Source: Rhinolophus ferrumequinum (lineage: Eukaryota > Chordata > Mammalia > Chiroptera > Rhinolophidae). From it: a stretch of 64,000 bases of DNA. The stretch spans positions 14,841,501 through 14,905,500 of the forward strand of contig NC_046292.1 of NCBI RefSeq assembly GCF_004115265.2. Reading direction: 5' to 3'. The translations under genes and the position numbers were made by a program. This document shows, in pieces, positions 35,501 through 45,564 of the stretch (its first letter is position 1; every line of letters begins with the position of its first letter). The notes below the pieces were generated by a model, which was given only the letters and a program-made list of their open reading frames with translations, was not told where the DNA came from and ran no database searches.

Positions 35501-38475
35501 TTCCTTGCACCGTGGGCAAAAGGAAGAGCACTGGACTGAGAGTTAGGCTCCAATACTAAGTTGCTATGTGGTCTGGGCAAGTCACTGCCCTTCTCTGAGC
35601 CTCAGTTTTACCACTTGTCAAGGGTGACCTTCTGGGCTTCCTGGGTGGTTATGAAGGTCAAGGAGGCAATCACTTGGTGAGGACACACAGTGGGGCCTCT
35701 TAAGCCCCTCAAGCATATACAAAATTGTGTGTCTGGGTGGCTTAGCTCTTTTCTGGTGAGAGGGTGAAAGAGTGCAGAGCCCCTGAAAGTGCAGTACGGG
35801 CGTGGGGTGGGGGCCATGATGACCAAGAACTTCACCCGTCCTCACGGGGCTCCTGGGGTCAGTGGACAGAATAATCAGACCCAAGTGAAAAGATCTGAAT
35901 GACAAGCAGGATGCAGGCTGAGAGCAGGGATTCTCCAAGTATGGTCCCCAGGCCAGCAGCATTAGCTTCCCCTGGGAACTTGGTAGCGATGTGAATTCTC
36001 GGGCCCTGGCCAGACCCGCTGCATGAGAAACTCTGACATGGGACTCAGCAACCTGTGTTTTCATGAGCCTTCTTGGTGATTCTGATGCAGCTGGAGGGTG
36101 AGAACCACTGGTGTCAAAGCTGGGGACAGTTCTGAAGGCCAAGGGTCAGCCTGGGCTGAAGGCGCCGGGAGGGCTTCCTAAAGTGGCTCAGCCTTAAGAA
36201 TGCACGGGATCTGGAAGGAAAAGGAGCAGCAGGGGCCGGCCCAGCGGGGAACTATCTGGAGCAAAGATGGGAGGCTGGTTTAGTCTGGTCCGAGGACCAG
36301 GCTCCGGGTGACTATTCCCTCCTCCCCAGCAATGACATCGCCCTCATCAAGCTTTCTCGCCCTGCCGTGCTGGGAGACTCCGTTCAGCTCGCCTGCCTCC
36401 CTCCTGCCGGTGACATCCTGCCCAACGAGGCACCCTGCTACATCAGCGGCTGGGGCCGTCTCGTTAGTAAGTGTGGATGCTTCCAGCCCGCCACAGGGAC
36501 AGTGGGACAGGGCCTGAGGGCCCTGTACTGCCTTCTCTCCCCACATCCTCCCACACATGAATGTGTTCAACTGAACGTTTTTTGGTGTCTCCTGTGTGCC
36601 AGGTGCAGACCTCTAAAGCAGGCAGGACCATATAACCTGGTGGGAGGAGAGTCCCCATTTTCCCCATCAGAAGTGCTGTCTGCCTCACCCCCCGACCCCA
36701 TCGCACTCTGGGGCTCCCAGCCCTGATTCCCAGACCCCAGCCCAAGCCCTGTGCCTCATGAACCCCCGCTCAGTGCTCTCTATTCCCATAGCCGGTGGGC
36801 CACTCCCGGACAAGCTGCAGCAGGCCCTGCTGCCCGTAGTGGAATATGAGCGCTGTTCCAAGTGGGACTGGTGGGGCAGCTCCGTGAAGAAGACCATGGT
36901 GTGTGCTGGCGGGGACATCCGCTCCGGATGCAATGTGAGTCAGCTCTCACCTGCCCTATGTGGTGCTGGGCAGGCAGGACCCTGGCATACCACTGCCATC
37001 TACCTGGAGGGCGGAGCAGGAATCTTGCCTGCTTGCTCCATTCGGCCTCCAGGCCAGGTGGGACTTTGAGGAAGCGAGCATAGTCCAGACACACACCCCT
37101 GACCTGGAAGTCAAGACCTCTGGATTCTAGTCCCAGCTCACACACTGACTTGAAATGGGAAAATCACTTTCCCTCCCTGGTCCTCAGGCTTCCCCAGCAG
37201 CCCAGCAGGGGAGATTGACTTTATGACCTCCAAAGTCACCTTCGACTCTATTGACTTGAAGTTAAAATTAATCCAAACTATCATTGTATTATAATTGAGT
37301 ATGAACAACAATGTTAATGGTTAACTGTGGTACTAATAATGAGAACTACCGTTTATTGATTGTTTCCTTTCTACGAGGCATTGTACTAAGATTGTATATC
37401 TATCATCTCATTTAATTCTCACAAGATCCCGTAAGACAGATACAATTCCCCATCATGAGTGAACACACGGAGGCTTGTTCATTCATGATGGGGAGTTCAT
37501 TCATAAAGAGGTCAAATAATATGGGTTTCTCAAAATCCCCAAAGTCAGGACCAATTCCTTAAAGCTCAGACACAGCTCAGCCCCCCACCACGCTCTGACC
37601 ATTTCAGGGTGACTCTGGAGGACCCCTCAACTGCCCTGCTGCGGACGGCTCCTGGCAGGTCCATGGTGTGACCAGCTTCGTTTCTGCCTTTGGCTGCAAC
37701 ACCCGCAAGAAGCCCACTGTGTTCACGCGCGTCTCGGCGTTCAATGACTGGATCGAGGAGGTGAGCAGGCTGGCAAGCCAGTGGGGCCCTGGGGGCTGCT
37801 CTTCTGAGGGTGTCGGCGGGACGGGTGAGACCAGCAGACCCTGAGGAGGGGCTCCAAGGACCCTAGAAGGTCAGCAGGGGAGGAGCCCTTGGGGACATTC
37901 CAGAGGGTTGGGGATGTTTTCTGCTATGGCTTCTGGGTGGAGCTTTGAAATACTGCTGAACTTCCTATTTCAATAAGTGTTTATGAAGTGGCTCCTCTGG
38001 TCCAGGGCTTTTCTTGCCATGGAGGACAGAGCAATGTGCCGAAGGGCTGCCTTGTGGGGGACAGATAATTAAATGAGCCATAATGATGAAATGTGAGAGC
38101 TGCGATAGGGGAAGCTCAGGCCCCAGGAAGAGTGCAAGCCTCATCTGGGGATGAGTGGGCAGGGAGGGTTAATAATGCTGGAATAGTAATAGCCACTATT
38201 TGTAGACTACTTAAACATGCACCAGGCACGGTGACGAGCACCTTAGTTAATAGTTTAATTAAAACCCACCATGAGGTAACTACTGCGATTACCCTCATTA
38301 TATAGATGAGGAAACTGAGGCTCAGAGACAGCGAGTCACTCTCACAGGGTCACACAGCTAATGAGGGGCATGGCTGGGAATTGAACCCAGTTCCACCTGG
38401 CTTCATAACCTGTGCTCCTAACTAGACTATTCTGGATTTCCCCCCCTCTTTTTCCAGACTATGGCAAGCCACTAG
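32555..38475 (+). CDS. CELA3B: Chymotrypsin-like elastase 3 (CELA3B/3A-type), complete gene
   Basis: A secreted pancreatic serine protease zymogen of family S1A. Eight coding exons, 32555-32594, 33587-33672, 34812-34909, 35031-35165, 36330-36466, 36792-36934, 37608-37760 and 38458-38475, join through GT-AG introns into a 269-residue protein, close to the 270 of human CELA3B. Residues 1-15 are a signal peptide. The activation site is R27|V28-VNGED. The catalytic triad is His72 (TAGHC), Asp122 (GNDIAL) and Ser216 (GDSGGP). Loop words [25 protein letters not shown] and [10 protein letters not shown] are typical of CELA3. Cys17 in the propeptide and Cys142 (LACLPP) are both present, as in mouse, whereas human CELA3B has Tyr and Ser there (from memory). 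No disrupting change is seen. Only one copy lies between HSPG2 and CDC42, so 3A versus 3B orthology is not decidable here. A TATA box and PTF1-like site lie upstream, and AATAAA at 38522. Confidence 0.97.
33050..33265 (-). mobile_element. MIR SINE in CELA3 intron 1
   Basis: Antisense MIR layout: 'tactgagtgcttactgtgtg', then 'ccccattttacagatggtga' and 'gcactttgaacccagg'. Similar antisense MIR copies occur at about 37320-37560 (intron 6) and 38170-38410 (intron 7). Confidence 0.75.
33587..33672 (+). CDS. CELA3B: CELA3 exon 2 (propeptide and mature N terminus)
   Basis: The acceptor is ctcccctccag and the donor GTAAGG. It encodes (A)[28 protein letters not shown], including the activation site and the propeptide cysteine. 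Confidence 0.95.
34145..34366. mobile_element. hAT-type MITE in CELA3 intron 2
   Basis: The internal word order ('gggggtcagctaaattgttc', 'gaatattttagcctttgtcg', 'ctctgccgttgtagcac', 'aacaggccatgggccagatt', 'gtttgccaatcc') matches a common mammalian non-autonomous hAT-Charlie element as I remember it. It is diverged and has no coding part. Confidence 0.6.
34812..34909 (+). CDS. CELA3B: CELA3 exon 3 (catalytic His)
   Basis: The acceptor is ctggccaccag and the donor GTGAGT. It encodes [20 protein letters not shown] through TAGHCIS, with His72 of the triad. Confidence 0.95.
35031..35165 (+). CDS. CELA3B: CELA3 exon 4
   Basis: The acceptor is cccctggcag and the donor GTGAGT. It encodes [19 protein letters not shown] through [12 protein letters not shown]. 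Confidence 0.95.
35540..35620 (+). mobile_element. MIR fragment in CELA3 intron 4
   Basis: The text 'gtctgggcaagtcactgccc' followed by 'tgagcctcagttttacc' is the MIR core. Confidence 0.7.
35925..36110. mobile_element. hAT-Charlie MITE (MER5/MER20-type), CELA3 intron 4
   Basis: Terminal words CAGGGATTCTC and GAGAACCACTG form imperfect inverted repeats. Internal words 'cctgggaacttggtagcgat', 'gaattctcgggccctggcca' and 'aacctgtgttttcatgagcc' match the remembered family. No clear 8-base duplication remains. Confidence 0.7.
36330..36466 (+). CDS. CELA3B: CELA3 exon 5 (catalytic Asp)
   Basis: The acceptor is cctccccag and the donor GTAAGT. It encodes [13 protein letters not shown] through [10 protein letters not shown], with Asp122 and Cys142. 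Confidence 0.95.
36792..36934 (+). CDS. CELA3B: CELA3 exon 6
   Basis: The acceptor is attcccatag and the donor GTGAGT. It encodes [19 protein letters not shown] through GGDIRSGCN. Confidence 0.95.
37608..37760 (+). CDS. CELA3B: CELA3 exon 7 (catalytic Ser)
   Basis: The acceptor is gaccatttcag and the donor GTGAGC. It encodes [20 protein letters not shown] through FNDWIEE, with Ser216. Confidence 0.96.
38458..38475 (+). CDS. CELA3B: CELA3 exon 8 (C terminus)
   Basis: The acceptor is ctctttttccag. It encodes TMASH and the TAG stop. The 3' UTR is about 70 bases. Confidence 0.93.
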   Translation, partial: TMASH

Positions 38476-38521
38476 ACCCACAGCCTGCTTGGCAGTGTCC
38501 ATCTACATTCTGCAAAAACAA

Positions 38522-38527
38522 AATAAA
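38522..38527 (+). terminator. CELA3B: CELA3 poly(A) signal
   Basis: AATAAA lies 47 bases past the stop codon, giving the short 3' UTR expected for a pancreatic protease mRNA. Confidence 0.9.
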
Positions 38528-38539
38528 GATATCTCAGAA

Positions 38540-41500
38540 AATCTCAACTTGAGTCCTGCTTCCTTCTTTGACTCACCTCTTCCCCTCCAGCCTGCTCCTA
38601 AAATCGTAGACCTGAGATGTAGAGACAAGACCAGAACCAACCCTGACATCTGAAGGAGAGGGAAACAATGAGGCCCAGAGAGAAGAAGGGAGTTGCTATA
38701 GGGTGACCGAACATCCCAGTTTGCCTGGGATTGAGGGGGTTCCCAGGACACAGGACTTTTAGTGCTAAAACTAGGAGGGTCCCAGGAAGTTTTGCACCCT
38801 ATGTTGCCACACACAATCATTGGCTTTTCAATGCAGGCATAAAAACATGATAGAATTGACAGAAAAACTGACTTTGCCAGCTCCTTGGGAGGCTGATGGT
38901 GGAGAGGGAAGGGCCATATGTTTTCTGCTTCCATTGATGGGCTGAGGAAGGAGGACCGCAGTCATTCATTCGTTCAACAAGCATTCATTCCTTGTTCCAA
39001 AGGAGGGCTCAGAGCGGGAAGATGATGTGGTTCCTGCCCTGAAATGTGGTTCCTGTCCTGATTATTTAGATAGAAATGAGCATAGCAGAATCATCCATTA
39101 AACATTTCCTAGCACCTTCTTTGTGGCAAGTTCAGGGCTGGGAGTGCAGAGATGAGTCGGACGACCTGGGGAGAGCACTTGCAGCGGGAATAGACACACA
39201 CACACACACACACACACAGATGGGAACACAATGCTGAAAACAAGGTCTGAGCCCCGGGAGCTGTGGTTGAGATCCAAGACGGCTGCGTCAAAAGCAGCAT
39301 AAAAACAACTGAATTCCTTTACTCATGTTTCTCCTGAGTGCCGTGAAAGGAAATTTAATCCCAGTGAGGACACAGACACATAATTTTTAGTATGAATGTG
39401 ATTCCATTACCCACTTCCTTTAAAAATTATACTTCTAGTTTTGAAAAGTTTAAAAGATTAGCGAATAAAATAGGACACACCCATGTAGCTTCCCTCTGGA
39501 ATTCACACATTTCACATTTTTGTTTCATATTTTCTAAAATAATTACTATTGTCAACATTGAGGCTCCTTTGCTCTCCTCCCAGAGGTCACCATCGTCGTG
39601 CATGTGGGGTCGTCAACCTTATTACTGCTTTTCCTTTGGGGCGCGTAATAGGATAGCTCTTGCCTGCCCCCTTGAAGTTGGGTTTGGCTATGGTTTGCTT
39701 TGGCTATGGTGAAGATTTGAAAGACAGGACAATTTGCCAAGCTGTCTTTCCCTTTGCCCTGGCAACTGGTGGCTACAGGTCAGCCTGGGCCTAGAGTGAA
39801 GAGACATGGAACCAGAGCCTCTGCCAACCCCTGATGGACACGTAGAACAAACAAGAAATAAACTCTTGTTATAAGCCACTGCGATTTGGGATGGGTGTTT
39901 GTTACAGAGACATGGCCCTAACCTATCCTGACTGATAAAATGAGTTTGGTGTTTACCCTTCTACTCCGTGTGTTATATGTGTGTGTTATATTTTTATCAC
40001 ATATACAAATATCCATAAACACTATATTGCACTGTTTTGGTTTTTAAAAATACATGCATGGCTTTAGGCTGTATGGCTGATTTTGCAACTTGCTTCTTTC
40101 ACTCAATGCTGTTTTCAGGGTCTACCCAGGCTGGTTCATGGTAGAGCATCCCACTGTAAAACAACTCTAGTTATTTATCCTTTCTCCCCTACTGATGAAC
40201 ATTTACACCAATTTTTTGTGTGTGTGATTACAAATTGTGCTTCAATGAATGTCCTTGGACATATCTCCATGTGCACGTGTGGGAGTTTTTCTAGGGCATA
40301 TTCTGAAGTGGAATTGCTGAGTGGGAGGGTGTACTCATTTTCAACTTTACCAATTGCCAAATTGCCCTCCAAAGTGATTCTATCAACAGTGCTTCTCAAA
40401 GTTCCCTTTTTCCCCCTTTTCCCGTCCACTGTCTCCACACATTACAACTGCCCCACAATTTTCTCCTAAAACCACTCTTGGATTCTCAAGTCCCCTCTCC
40501 CCCACCCCCCGAACTCTCTCCAGCCCTTACCCCACTTCAGCTCCTACAAAAGCCCAAGAACTGGCATGGCAAGACCTGAGTGAAGTCAAGGAAGGAACTG
40601 CATCAAACAGAGCAGAGACCTCTGCATCATGGGAGTGTGGGGAGGATGGGAGGAATTCTGGAACCAGCATATGTTAATCATTTGTGCTGAGACAGACAGT
40701 ACCGGGTGACATATGTAACTGTCAGGTGTTCTCAAGGGACAGCAGGGTTGCAAAAGCTGAGTATCTACTTCTTCTAATGGATCAGGGAAGGGCCCTTGGG
40801 CAATTTTCTAAAAACAGTTTTAGGACAAAGGGCAGTCAAGTGTGTAAAATTCCACCCTGTAGCTGGGCAGTGGACCCTCAGGGGCCCTGCACCCTGCTTT
40901 AGGGGGAGGCTGAGAACTGCTATGATACCCTTCTCATACTTGGGCATCAGAGTGAGGAAATCTTACCTAAAAGTGCCAACAATTTTATCAACAATTCAAT
41001 TTCCTTTTGTTTAGTCTCCAACTCTCAACAATTCAAATCCTCTAAAAACCATATAGTCAATAGCTTAATTTTTGAGTAATGGTTAGAGTGTTAACGCCAA
41101 CATTCTTTTGGTTTCGTTTTCTAAATCATGAAGATCAATCCATTTTTTGAAAAAGCACTATATCAATACTTCAATTCCCTTTTAAAAACGAGAGGGGATC
41201 GTGTTGCAATGCTCTTTTTAATCAGACGCTGTCAACACTTTAGTTCTCATTTTTTAATTATTAAAGTGCCAATAATTCATTTTTAATCTTAAAAGAATCA
41301 ACAATTCCATTCTCTTCGCCTTTTTCCAAACGTTAATTTGGCTCCATTTTAGAAATTTCCATTTTGGGAAAGATTTTTTTTAAATCACTCACATTCCCAC
41401 CTGTTTTACACCGCTGCTACTATCAGTTTGATATGCTTCCTTCCACTTCTTTTTCTTTGCATTTAGAAAACCTATCAACAGTTAGATTCAAAAGATATGA

Positions 41501-43250
41501 ACTGAATACCTACTGGTATCCTACGCCAGGCATGGGCAGAGGAAAATGACCCAAACTTGGGCCAAGCCCGCAAAGAGCCCACCCCCTGGCTAGAAAGCTG
41601 ACAGGTCCACCCAAGCAGGGATGGACGTTTGACTCAGTATTCCAACGGAGGCCCAGAGTGATGGGGGCGGGGGGTCGCAGGAGCTGGGGTTACTTTGGAT
41701 TGGAAGATGGGAGCTTTTGACGGCCCTCGCATCCCGATTATTGAGTCATCAAGGGATTTTGTCAAATGTGAATCTGTCAAACCTTCTTTTGTCAATTAAC
41801 ACCAAAGACATCGTGCTGAGAAACTTCGCTGTTTGAAATCACATCAGTGAGAATGGAACATCCTCCTCTTGTCTAGTGGGTCAGATTTGACACAGAGAAA
41901 CAGCCTGGATTACCAACCTAGGTGCAGAGTCTCAGATAAGGGGTTTTTGAACGCAACAGTCTATATTTATCTTAACTTTGTAGTGTCCAGGGAAACAGGA
42001 CTATAAGTCTACTTTTCATCCCACGCCAGATGTTAACCCTTTTCCACACAGCCAGATTTGCTTTGAGACTGTCAACACTGCTTCATTTCAATTTCACCTA
42101 AAGTCTCCTCTTCTGCCAAATCCTATGATAACCCTGTTTCTTCCTTTGTTTAGTGAGACACCCATGGTTTCTCTGGGTGCTTGCTGCATCAAGTTAACAA
42201 ACCTAACTTTGTTAAACTACACCTGTGTCCCTGGTGGTCTTTATCAGATTGGCTTTATCATGAAATTCATGCCTTCTCTGTTCATTCACTCACTCATTTA
42301 GTCATCATCCAATAAATGTTTGCCCAGCCTATGCCCAGTTTTAGGTGCTGGAGACATGGTGACAGGATAATAATTGGAAGTCTTTAATCTAGTCCAATGT
42401 TCTGTTTTACAGAGAGGGAAATGAAGGCTGAGAAGAGGTGAAAAGTGGAAACTGCATTGTGGGAGTGAGTGGGGAAAGGGCACACAGTCACTAGGGGAGC
42501 AAGGGTTGGGGCCACGGCAAAGAGCTGTGGTTCTCCAATTGCCAGCTGGAGAACTGACCAGCAGTGGCAGTGTACACAAAAAGCACATCTTCCCTTCCCC
42601 AGGGACATGGCTCTGGGGGTGGGCGTGGGGGTGGGGGACGATAACCCAGCAGGGGGCGCTGGAGTGCCCCTCTGAATTCCCTCGTCATCCAAGTTGGTTA
42701 GGCCAGTAAAAGAAGAGTGGGAGGAACCAGCTGCATGCCTCTTCCTAACAGCCAAGTCCCTTCTCCTGCAGGGTTAGGAGTGAGGTGGAAGGGCTGCCTT
42801 GCTTAGCATCTCTGTATTTCCTCTTACAGGCTGTGCTGTTTAACCTGTGTGCCCACACTCCAATCCAGACTAAACCCAGACTCACACCGGCTCAGTATGA
42901 CTTTAAAACTTCAGTTCTTAGCCATCAGGAATTGGAAAGTCTTGGGGAAGGGGTACACAAGGCTAAGATTGAACCTCCTATAGGCATGGGGGTCTCTCCC
43001 AGGACAGACTGTCAACCCCCCACGGCACATGCCCACTTCTGTCTGGGGAGACTGCAGGGGTACTCAATAGACTGTGTGGGTCCACGGGCGCCATACAGGA
43101 CCACTGTCTCCCAACAGCAGCCACCCAGTCCCCTTTTGGTTTCTTTCCTCCGGTGGCGCAGAGACTCAAGGGTGAAACTTCTGGGTGGGGCGCTGATTCA
43201 GCTGAGGGCGGGCTCCTAGATGTCTCAATTCCAGCTTCATCCTCTTTCCA
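38540..43250. other. Intergenic CELA3 to LINC00339 position: old repeats
   Basis: Contents: a small hAT-like TIR element at about 38698-38802 (terminal ATAGGGTG/CACCCTAT); a (CA)n run at 39193-39219; L1M 3' relics at about 39400-39590 and 40020-40430, separated by a stretch (about 39600-39935) ending in LTR-like text; a degenerate periodic AT-rich tract at 40965-41390; an L2 tail at about 42280-42420. No exon is supported, and 41400-42270 and 42500-43250 show nothing I can assign. Confidence 0.5.
40965..41390. repeat. Degenerate periodic AT-rich tract (about 35/70-base period)
   Basis: The words TCAACAATTCAAT, TCAACAATTCAAA, GCCAACATTC, TCAATACTTCAATT, TCAACACTTTAGTT and TCAACAATTCCATT occur at about 40988, 41024, 41092, 41162, 41231 and 41297. 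The later spacings are 66-72 bases. Weaker half-step words (GTCAATAGCTTAATT, ATCAATCCATT, GCCAATAATTC) lie between them. This looks like an old tandem array that has drifted. Confidence 0.5.
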
Positions 43251-43279
43251 CTTTGCAGTTGAGCAAACTACTGTTCAGA

Positions 43280-43880
43280 AAGACAAAGAACTTCCCGGAA
43301 GCGGAAAAGCTGCCTGGGCTTGTACCCAGGGCTCCGCACGGAAGTAACGACTGAGACCTGAGGAAACCCAAAGACCACCACGGGTTAAAACGATAAAGCT
43401 GCACAGTACCGCCGAAGCCTAGAGAGACCCGGCCCCCCTCTAACCTAGTCTCCCTCCACTTCCAATTTCCGGGCAGGGCGTGACTTCCGGTTCCGGTTCT
43501 GGTGGTGGGCTACAACGCTCCGCACTGACGTGGTTTGCTTTTCCGGGAGTTGGTTGTTGGGCTTCCGGTCTCCTCATCAGCTGCCCCACCCCCCGACCCT
43601 TCGAGGTGACACCTGCGCAGGTGACCGTCCCTGCCCGTCTGCCCTCTGCTTCCCGCCGCCGCGCGGTGTGTTGGGAGCGGAGGCCTTTGCACTGGCCGGC
43701 CCTAGGCTGGGGGTGGCCCTGGCCTTGGGGTCTGCGGGCTGCTTGGCCTGGCATAGCCCGGGGCCTCGCTTCAGCTCGGGACAGGAGGTCCCGTTTCTGG
43801 GTCGCCAGAAGCGCATTTTCCGGTTCGACCTAGGCCTTCTGAGCCGCCCCCACATTGGCGGGGGGAGTCGGGTCTGCTGA
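43280..43880 (+). promoter_or_regulatory. LINC00339: CpG-island promoter, LINC00339 position
   Basis: A CpG-rich block carries several ETS-type sites (CTTCCGG near 43482 and 43561, CCGGAAG near 43294, TTTCCGGGAG near 43540) and a CRE-like CTGACGTGG near 43525. There is no TATA box. In human order (CELA3 - LINC00339 - CDC42) a TATA-less lncRNA promoter is expected here. Possible donors for a plus-strand first exon are GAG|GTGACA at 43606 and CAG|GTGACC at 43621. The gene assignment rests on synteny. The orientation is assumed. Confidence 0.6.
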
Positions 43881-43884
43881 GGGG

Positions 43885-44890
43885 TGCCACCAACTCCAAG
43901 CCTTGTGAGCTTGGGCAAGTCCCCTCTCTCCCAGCCTCAGTTTGCTTCTCTGTGAATGGAAATGAGAGTAACTGCCCTACGGGGTTCTCAAGAGAATTGA
44001 TTGGATGTGGGAAAGCTGCGGAGTGTCTGGCCTGTACAATTCAATAGTAGTGGCTGTTGCTGTTAATAGAGACAACTGGGGCAGTAGAGAGTTGTATCAA
44101 GAGTTTGGGTAGCTAAGAGGAGCACATAAGAGAATGTAAAATGCACTGCACAGAGGCAGGAAGTAAGGGCTCCGTAGACTGGAGTTAATAACTGGTGCGG
44201 ATCACCATTGTGTCTGTCAGGGGGTCTTCTAAAACTGATAGGATTATGAGCTGGGCCCACCTTTCAGAGCCAACCTTGAGAACTGGCCTACTGACAAGTC
44301 AGACTATTTCTAGAAGCTGGGGTTGTAAAGTCCTGGGTACTGGAAACTAGAATTACTAAAAAGGTGTTTTCCTAAGTGGGTAGGGGCTTTTCACTCACAA
44401 AGGTTTGGGCAGGAGGGGAAAGCCTGAAAAGTTTTCTTCCCTCTTGAGTTGTTATGACAGTAACACATAGTTATGGTTAAAAAGAAAACTATACAGAAAG
44501 AGATTGAAATGAAAAATGTTTTCCTCTTCTGAGTCCTGCCCCTTGGAAGTAAATACAGTTAATTTCTTTGATCATCTTCCAAGTATTGTTTGTGGATAGA
44601 TCAGGTAATAAACTTATGTATATGTATTTTTAATTTCCTCAGATGGGCTCACACTCACATACTGATCTGCACCTTGGTCACGGGATGATGCGTTATGGAC
44701 ATCTTCATGTATCTCATAGGCCGACTTCATTCTTTATAAGGCTGCATAGGATCCCATTAAATGACTAGTTAATGTCCCTTTGGATGGTCACTTTGGTTCC
44801 CATATTTTACTTTTCCACAATGTTTCATCCAACTTCTCCTTGACTAAATACTTCCTTTTTATTCAAAGCACCCGTGAGCTATGGTGATAG
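43885..44890. other. MIR and L1M 3' relics
   Basis: MIR core at about 43890-44060 (+) ('cttgggcaagtcccctctct', 'cctcagtttgcttctctg'). L1M 3'-end text at about 44460-44830 ('tatggttaaaaagaaaacta' through 'catattttacttttccacaa'). No gene is seen. Confidence 0.6.
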
Positions 44891-45232
44891 AGTAGTACCT
44901 CGGTTTTCGAACATCTCCATTGATGAACATTTCGGTTTACGAACGCCGTAAACCCAGAAGTAAATGCTTTGATTTTCGAACACACCTCGGAAGTCGAACA
45001 TGTCACGCGGCTTCCACTGAGTGCAAGATCCTGAGGCCTAGCTGTCGGCTGTTGAGTCCTGAGCACCCTAGCAACACGGAGGTGATATTTGGGCTTATTT
45101 GGTGACTGTGTGCAATCAATCTGTGCTCATTTCACCTCAGGAGCACTCTTACAACCAATTTGTTTTTGTGACTGTGTGGAACCCAGTGCATCAATCTGTA
45201 TTCAGCTAATCTAAGTAGCCCTCTTGCAACCA

Positions 45233-45482
45233 CAGTGGTACCTTGGTTTTCGAATGTAATCCGTTCTGGAAGACTGAGTTCTGAAACATTTGAAAACCGA
45301 GGTGCAGTTTCCCCATAGAAAGAAAACGGATTAATTCGTTGAAGACCTTTAAAATCAACCCCTAAAACTGCAAATTTAGTATGAATTTTACTATCTAATG
45401 ATACCATAGATCCATAAAATGTACGGCGTTCGTAAACCAAAATGTTCGTCAACGGAGATGTTCGAAAACCGGGGTACTATTG
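45233..45482 (-). mobile_element. Internally deleted Tigger relative (MITE) inside Tigger
   Basis: A 250-base copy with ends CAGTGGTACCTTGG and GGGGTACTATTG. Its left part (to about 45420) matches the reverse complement of the host element's right end (about 47520-47733). Its last 55 bases match the reverse complement of the host's left end (44890-44950). It is thus a deletion derivative of the same family, inserted in reverse. The flanks are CA (45231-45232) and CA (45483-45484), and the sister repeat unit shows a single CA at the matching point. Confidence 0.85.
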
Positions 45483-45564
45483 CAATTTGTTTTTGTGACT
45501 GTGCAGTCAGTCTGTGTTCATGTCCTCTCAGGAGCCCTCTGCCAATCACCCCTCGCTGTGAGAA

